Shown here one piece after another: positions 59,526 through 64,000 of a DNA stretch of 64,000 bases. The DNA is from Betaproteobacteria bacterium (GTDB lineage Bacteria; Pseudomonadota; Gammaproteobacteria; Burkholderiales; Rhodocyclaceae). Numbering within the stretch: position 1 is the stretch's first letter; the number at the start of each line of letters is the position of its first letter. Where the stretch lies: positions 285,728-349,727 of the forward strand of contig WQYQ01000001.1 of assembly GCA_009781175.1 (NCBI GenBank), read 5' to 3'. The notes beneath the pieces were generated by a model. That model did not search any database. It had not been told where the DNA came from and saw only the letters and a program-made list of their open reading frames with translations. A program made the position numbers and the translations under genes.

Positions 59526-62216
59526 ATGGAAACAATCGACCCCGCCTTTCTCGACCGCCTCGGCCCAGCCTTGGCCGCCAGCCGCTTTCTCAAATGCGAA
59601 CTCGATGCGCGGCCCTGGCTCGCGCCCTTGCTCGCCGAAACGCTCGACGCACCGCTCGACGGCGCGGCGATGCAAGCCTTCCTGGCGCGCGAGGCAAGCG
59701 ACGAAGCCAGCCTGAAACCGGCTCTGCGCCGGCTGCGCAGTTGGGTCGTCTGCCATACCGCGGCGCGCGACCTGCTCGGACTCGCGCCGCTCACCGAAGT
59801 CACCGAAGCGATGACACTGCTTGCGGAAGTCGCCATCGCCCATGCCTATTCCCTGCTGCGCGCGCAGCTTGCCGCACGCCACGGCGAACCGCTCGACAGC
59901 GCCGGCCAGGCGCTGCACATGATCATTGTCGGCATGGGCAAGCTCGGCGGGCGCGAACTCAATGTGTCCTCGGATATCGATCTGATCTTCGTCTACCCCG
60001 AGGACGGCGAAACCCAGGGCCCGCGTCCATTGAGTCATTTCGAATTCTTCACCCGACTCGGCCGCCAGATCATCAACGCGATCGGCGACATCACCGGCGA
60101 CGGCTTTGTCTTCCGCGTCGACATGCGCCTGCGGCCGAACGGCGATTCGGGCCCGCTCGTTTCGAGCTTCGACGCGCTCGAAACCTACTTTTTCGTGCAG
60201 GGCCGGGAATGGGAACGCTTCGCCTGGATCAAGGCGCGCCCACTGACCGGCGACCGCCACGCCGAACTCGCCGCCATCGTGCGCCCCTTCGTTTTCCGCA
60301 AATACCTCGATTTCGGCGCGATCAACGCCTTGCGCGCACTGCATGCGCAAATCCGCGCCCAGGTCGCGCGCAAGGAAATGGCCGACAACATCAAACTCGG
60401 CCCCGGCGGCATCCGCGAAATCGAATTCATCGCCCAGGTTTTCCAGATCATCCGCGGCGGCCGCGACACCGCGTTGCAAGTGCGTCCGACGGTCAGCGTT
60501 CTGCGCCAGCTCGATGCGATGGGCCTGCTCGAAGCCGGCGCGGCGGACCAACTGATCGAAGCCTACGCCTGGCTGCGCCGGCTCGAACACCGTCTCCAGT
60601 ATCTCGACGATGCGCAAACGCACGACCTGCCCAAGGACGCCAGCGACCGCGACCGGATCGCCGTGGCGATGGGCTATTCCGATATCGCCGCGCTGCTCGC
60701 GCAACTCAGCGACTACCGACAAACCGTCGCGGCCTATTTTAGAACCGCCTGCGGCGACCCCAACGAAGGCGGCCACGAACTCGACACCTTCTGGCTCGAA
60801 GTCGACAACCGCGAACAAGCCACGCAACGCCTTGCCACGCTCGGCTTCAAGGACGCCGATGCCGCCGCGGAACAGCTCGCCACCCTGCGCGAAAGCAAGC
60901 TTTACCAGCAGATGCCGGAGAGCATCCGCACGCGCTTCGATGCGCTGATTCCGCGCATTCTCGAAGCCTGCGGCAAACTGCCGAATCCCGACCAAACGCT
61001 GATCCGCACCATCGATCTACTGGAAACGATCAGCCGCCGAGCCGCCTACCTCGCGCTTTTGCAGCAATACCCGCAAGCGCTGCGGCGCCTGATCGAACTG
61101 TGTTCCGCCTCGCCCTGGGCCGCGACCTATCTCGGCCTGCATCCGATCCTGCTCGATGAACTGCTCGACAACCGCGAACTCGAAACGCTCCCCGACTGGC
61201 CCGCGTTCGCCGCCGAACTCCGCGCGCAACTCGGAGAAGCCGAGCCGGACACCGAACGCCAGATGGATTTGATGCGCGAACAGCACCACGCCCAGGTTTT
61301 CCGCCTCTTCCATCAGGATTTGGCGGGACGCTGGGAAGTCGAAGCGATCGGCGACCACCTCTCGGCGCTCGCCGACGTCGTGCTCGGCGAAACGCTGCGG
61401 CTATGCTGGCGCAAACTTCCGAAGCATCATCGCGACGAGCCGAAATTCGCGATCATCGGCTACGGCAAACTCGGCGGCAAAGAACTCGGCTACGTCTCGG
61501 ATCTCGACATCATCTTCCTCTACGACGACGACGCGCCCGACGCCGCAATGCGCTATGCGCGCCTCGCGCAACGCTGCGTTACCTGGCTCTCAAGCCGCAC
61601 CTCGGCCGGTATTCTGTTCGAAACCGACACCCGGCTGCGCCCGAACGGCGAATCGGGCCTGCTCGTCAGCAGCATGGATGCGTTCAAACGCTATCAGGCC
61701 GAATCCGCCTGGGTCTGGGAGCACCAAGCCCTGACCCGCGCACGTTTCGTCGCCGGCGACGCCGCGCTCGGCGCCGATTTCGAGCGCGTGCGTCAGGAAG
61801 TGCTGCAGCGCCCGCGCGAAGCCGGAACGCTCGCCGAAGAAGTGCTCGGCATGCGGCGCAAGATGCTCGACCAACACGCCAGCCAGGACCGGCGCTTCAG
61901 CCTCAAGAACGACACCGGCGGGCTGATCGACCTCGAATTCATCATCCAGTACCTCGTCCTGCTGCACTCGCGCACGCATCCGCGCCTGCTCGGCAACCTC
62001 GGCAACATCGCGCTCACGCGCATCGCCGCCGAACTCGGCCTGATCGACCCCGCGCGCGCCCTGGCCGCCGCGAATGCCTACCGCACCCTGCGCCGCAAAC
62101 AACACCGCGTCCGCCTCGCGGGCGAAAGCGAACGCACGATCTCGCCCGCGAGCGTCGCGGCCGAGCGGGAGGCGATTACGGCGTTGTGGATGGAGGTGTT
62201 TGGAAGAACCGCTTGA
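59526..62216 (+). CDS. glnE: Bifunctional glutamine synthetase adenylyltransferase/deadenylase GlnE
   Basis: An 896-residue regulator of nitrogen assimilation. The N-terminal half removes AMP from glutamine synthetase (nucleotidyltransferase motif GMGKLGGRELNVSSDIDLIF); the C-terminal half adds it (GYGKLGGKELGYVSDLDIIF). Each is followed by a helical GlnD-type domain. Activity is set by PII and glutamine. The start is an ATG at 59526; the frame is open for 81 codons upstream into the yhdP start without support. A terminator-like hairpin follows. Confidence 0.97.
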   Translation: METIDPAFLDRLGPALAASRFLKCELDARPWLAPLLAETLDAPLDGAAMQAFLAREASDEASLKPALRRLRSWVVCHTAARDLLGLAPLTEVTEAMTLLAEVAIAHAYSLLRAQLAARHGEPLDSAGQALHMIIVGMGKLGGRELNVSSDIDLIFVYPEDGETQGPRPLSHFEFFTRLGRQIINAIGDITGDGFVFRVDMRLRPNGDSGPLVSSFDALETYFFVQGREWERFAWIKARPLTGDRHAELAAIVRPFVFRKYLDFGAINALRALHAQIRAQVARKEMADNIKLGPGGIREIEFIAQVFQIIRGGRDTALQVRPTVSVLRQLDAMGLLEAGAADQLIEAYAWLRRLEHRLQYLDDAQTHDLPKDASDRDRIAVAMGYSDIAALLAQLSDYRQTVAAYFRTACGDPNEGGHELDTFWLEVDNREQATQRLATLGFKDADAAAEQLATLRESKLYQQMPESIRTRFDALIPRILEACGKLPNPDQTLIRTIDLLETISRRAAYLALLQQYPQALRRLIELCSASPWAATYLGLHPILLDELLDNRELETLPDWPAFAAELRAQLGEAEPDTERQMDLMREQHHAQVFRLFHQDLAGRWEVEAIGDHLSALADVVLGETLRLCWRKLPKHHRDEPKFAIIGYGKLGGKELGYVSDLDIIFLYDDDAPDAAMRYARLAQRCVTWLSSRTSAGILFETDTRLRPNGESGLLVSSMDAFKRYQAESAWVWEHQALTRARFVAGDAALGADFERVRQEVLQRPREAGTLAEEVLGMRRKMLDQHASQDRRFSLKNDTGGLIDLEFIIQYLVLLHSRTHPRLLGNLGNIALTRIAAELGLIDPARALAAANAYRTLRRKQHRVRLAGESERTISPASVAAEREAITALWMEVFGRTA

Positions 62217-62590
62217 ATGATTTCATCAATGCGCTAGAGAGACTGTCCCAGTGAATCACCCCAAGCTGAAGCTTGGGGCTTCTTCGCCACGGACCGGGGG
62301 CGCCTACGGCGCCAGTAACGTTTGTCTCACTCACCCCGCGATGAATGGCGGGGCTTGTGTTTGACTCGTGGTCAAAACCTTTCCATGCCCAACTTGTCAT
62401 GCAGTGTCAGAGTGGAATTGTTGATTTCGTCACAGTCGATCTTCATCCTTATGCAGAAATGTTAGTTTATTAATTTACGGCTCCAGCCGGAAACAGAAAG
62501 CAAGAAGCAGAGTTGGTGCAAGTCGGAATGTGGAGTGAATTTCGTTAATGTAAACGCCAATGATGATTGACTTGGCAAAGAAGGTGCGCA
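62217..62590. other. 374-base intergenic region with three hairpins
   Basis: No gene is supported here. The left part has three hairpins in about 95 bases: CCCCAAGC/GCTTGGGG (62259-62278), GGCGCC/GGCGCC (62299-62313) and CCCCGC/GCGGGG (62334-62353). The right part is AT-richer and leads to the autotransporter ribosome-binding site AAGAAGG at 62579-62585. Two short minus-strand open frames were judged spurious. Confidence 0.5.
62259..62284 (+). terminator. Terminator of glnE
   Basis: An 8-base stem CCCCAAGC/GCTTGGGG with a TGAA loop is followed by CTTCTTC, 42 bases after the glnE stop. The T run is interrupted, so efficiency is uncertain. Confidence 0.5.
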
Positions 62591-64000
62591 ATGTCTGACA
62601 ACAGTTGCAATCGTCGCCATAGCTTCCGTCTCAATAGTATTGTTCGCAATTGGATTTTTGATGGGGATAAACTTCATCCATCAGTCCCTGGCTCGTTGAA
62701 AGCGATCTCGAGCGGAGCGCGGGACAGGGATTTGCGGCGTGCGATTCCCGCGGCATTGATCCCGGTATGCAGCATATTGGCGCTTTTCCAGCCTGACTTT
62801 GCGTGGGCCACCTGCACGCCCGCCGTGGCCGCCAACACCACGACCGTCTGTTCCGGAACGACGACCGTCACCGCTCCGCTTGGCAGCGGCCCGAGCGGCC
62901 CCGACAATGTCACCATCACAATTCAGCCCAGCGCCAGCGTTACCGCGGGCAATGTCAGCGTTATCAGTCTTCGGGACTACGCCACGATCTCGCTCGGAGC
63001 CGGCGCGCTCGTGCAGAATGCCGCCACGAGCGGCGGCGGGCTCTGGGCATCGGGCAATGACACGATCGAATTCCGTTCCTATGGCTCGCTAACGATCGCG
63101 GCGGGGGCGTCGGTCCGGTCCACCGGCTCGGCGACCAATGCCGAGGCCGTCAATCTCATGGGCGGCGGCAACAGCGTGACCAATTATGGCTTGATCTATG
63201 GGAATAACGCCGCGATTTGGTTCGAGGACAGGGTCGACGTCGCTTTGGCCAACACCATCGACAATTACGGCACCATCCAGAGCGGCAGTGGCCAGAGCCT
63301 GAACAATGTCATCGGCAATCAAGGCAACGGCAACGAAATTTTCATCAACAGAAGCAGCGGTATCGTTTACGGCAGCCTGTCCTTCGCCAATGGTAATGAC
63401 AGCCTGACGCTCTATGCCGGCTCGCTCATCACGGGCGGCTTTAATGGCGGCGGCGGCACAAACTCCCTGACGCTCCACGGCACACTCGGGTCGAGCGACA
63501 CGCTGGTGGGCAATATCACCAATTTCCAGACGCTGATCAAAGACGGCGAGGGCACGTGGACGCTGTCGGGCAGCGTCGGCAACAATAGCGGCGGTACACC
63601 GCTGGCGGTGACCGTACAGCAGGGCACGCTCGCGCTCACCGGCAACAACACCAGTTTCAACGGCTCCGTGGTGGTCGACCCCGCGGGCATTCTTCAAGCG
63701 CGCGCGCAAAGCTTGCCGCCGAGCGTCATCGACAACGGCCTCGTATGGTTCACCCAGCCCGATAACGGAATCTATGCGGGCGCCATTTCAGGGGACGGCG
63801 CCGTGCTCAAGACCGATGCCGGCGTGCTCACGCTGACGGGCGCGAAGAGCTATGCGGGCGGCACCACGATCCAGGGCGGCACGATCGCCGTCAGTGCCGA
63901 CAGCAATCTTGGCGCACCCTCGGGGTCGCTCACGTTTGATGGCGGTGCGCTGGAGCTCACGAGCAGTTTCAATATGCCGAGCCGCGCAATAAGTATTACC
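62591..64000 (+). CDS. Autotransporter-type surface protein, cut by window end
   Basis: The first 470 residues of a secreted beta-helix protein; the frame is open to the window edge and the rest is missing. The start ATG follows AAGGTGCGCA. Residues 1-73 form an extended signal peptide: a charged stretch with NSIVRNWIF, then a hydrophobic core (51-69) and likely cleavage after AWA. The passenger is Gly/Asn/Ser/Thr-rich with repeated short beta strands. An autotransporter-associated repeat (GVLTLTGAKSYAGGTTIQGG, about 410-430) is diagnostic. C75 and C87 near the mature N-terminus might pair. A C-terminal barrel is expected beyond the window. Role could be adhesion; this is not shown. Confidence 0.82.
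   Translation, partial: MSDNSCNRRHSFRLNSIVRNWIFDGDKLHPSVPGSLKAISSGARDRDLRRAIPAALIPVCSILALFQPDFAWATCTPAVAANTTTVCSGTTTVTAPLGSGPSGPDNVTITIQPSASVTAGNVSVISLRDYATISLGAGALVQNAATSGGGLWASGNDTIEFRSYGSLTIAAGASVRSTGSATNAEAVNLMGGGNSVTNYGLIYGNNAAIWFEDRVDVALANTIDNYGTIQSGSGQSLNNVIGNQGNGNEIFINRSSGIVYGSLSFANGNDSLTLYAGSLITGGFNGGGGTNSLTLHGTLGSSDTLVGNITNFQTLIKDGEGTWTLSGSVGNNSGGTPLAVTVQQGTLALTGNNTSFNGSVVVDPAGILQARAQSLPPSVIDNGLVWFTQPDNGIYAGAISGDGAVLKTDAGVLTLTGAKSYAGGTTIQGGTIAVSADSNLGAPSGSLTFDGGALELTSSFNMPSRAISIT

Noticed and set aside
62462..62677. Minus-strand open frame before the autotransporter
   Set aside because: It overlaps the ribosome-binding site and leader-coding region of the autotransporter and has no features of its own.

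Overview
The window looks like a contiguous stretch of the chromosome of a betaproteobacterium. The evidence is the gene content and order: ligA-zipA-smc, dapC-dapD-pilU-dapE-prmB, yhdP-nitrilase-tldD, glnE, an NsrR/NnrS nitric-oxide locus, hpnC/hpnD, and a rubrerythrin/Fe-S protein/DUF3501 trio. GC-rich coding with many GTG and TTG starts agrees. A relative of Rhodocyclales or Nitrosomonadales is my best guess, but the genus cannot be read from the sequence. No rRNA, tRNA, CRISPR array or intact mobile element was seen.

Layout. 0.1-2.3 kb: DEAD-box helicase RhlE and a VapBC-type toxin-antitoxin pair with its own operator. 2.3-6.5 kb (minus strand): a LolD-like ATPase, a double-FtsX permease and an exported AttH/CrtC-like lipocalin. 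6.6-8.2 kb (plus): hpnC and hpnD of squalene/hopanoid synthesis, followed by a palindromic repeat element. 8.4-10.8 kb: a zinc alcohol dehydrogenase and an isolated TenA/PqqC-like gene behind AT-rich DNA. 10.8-17.5 kb (minus): smc, zipA, ligA. 17.7-23.1 kb (plus): lysine/peptidoglycan precursor genes with pilU embedded. 23.1-24.5 kb: an acyl-CoA racemase/CoA-transferase whose reading frame runs upstream into an IS481-type transposase remnant. 24.6-27.6 kb: a response regulator and the rubrerythrin cluster. 27.7-33 kb: a nitric-oxide response region (hemerythrin, ABC exporter, NsrR, NsrR box, DUF59, NnrS-like, hemerythrin, SirB2-like). 33-43.7 kb: housekeeping genes (NAT, DUF2520, RluA, M16 peptidase, TusA-like, BepA-like, MoaC, CYTH-CHAD, SixA, DAHP synthase). 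43.8-48.4 kb: a radical SAM gene and a small accessory island. 48.4-52.3 kb: the sulfate ABC transporter sbp-cysT-cysW-cysA, preceded by a second copy of the palindromic repeat. 52.5-62.2 kb: PilJ-like protein, tldD, nitrilase, yhdP and glnE. 62.6 kb to the end: the start of an autotransporter cut by the window edge.

The most notable points are four. First, a lipid-extraction-type ABC system with a Tat-exported lipocalin lies divergent to squalene genes. Second, an NsrR-type box with 11-1-11 geometry sits at the head of a NO locus. Third, the accessory island between radical SAM and cysA carries diverged second copies of the 3' ends of both flanking genes. Fourth, there is an intergenic palindromic repeat family with a compensatory change in its core hairpin.
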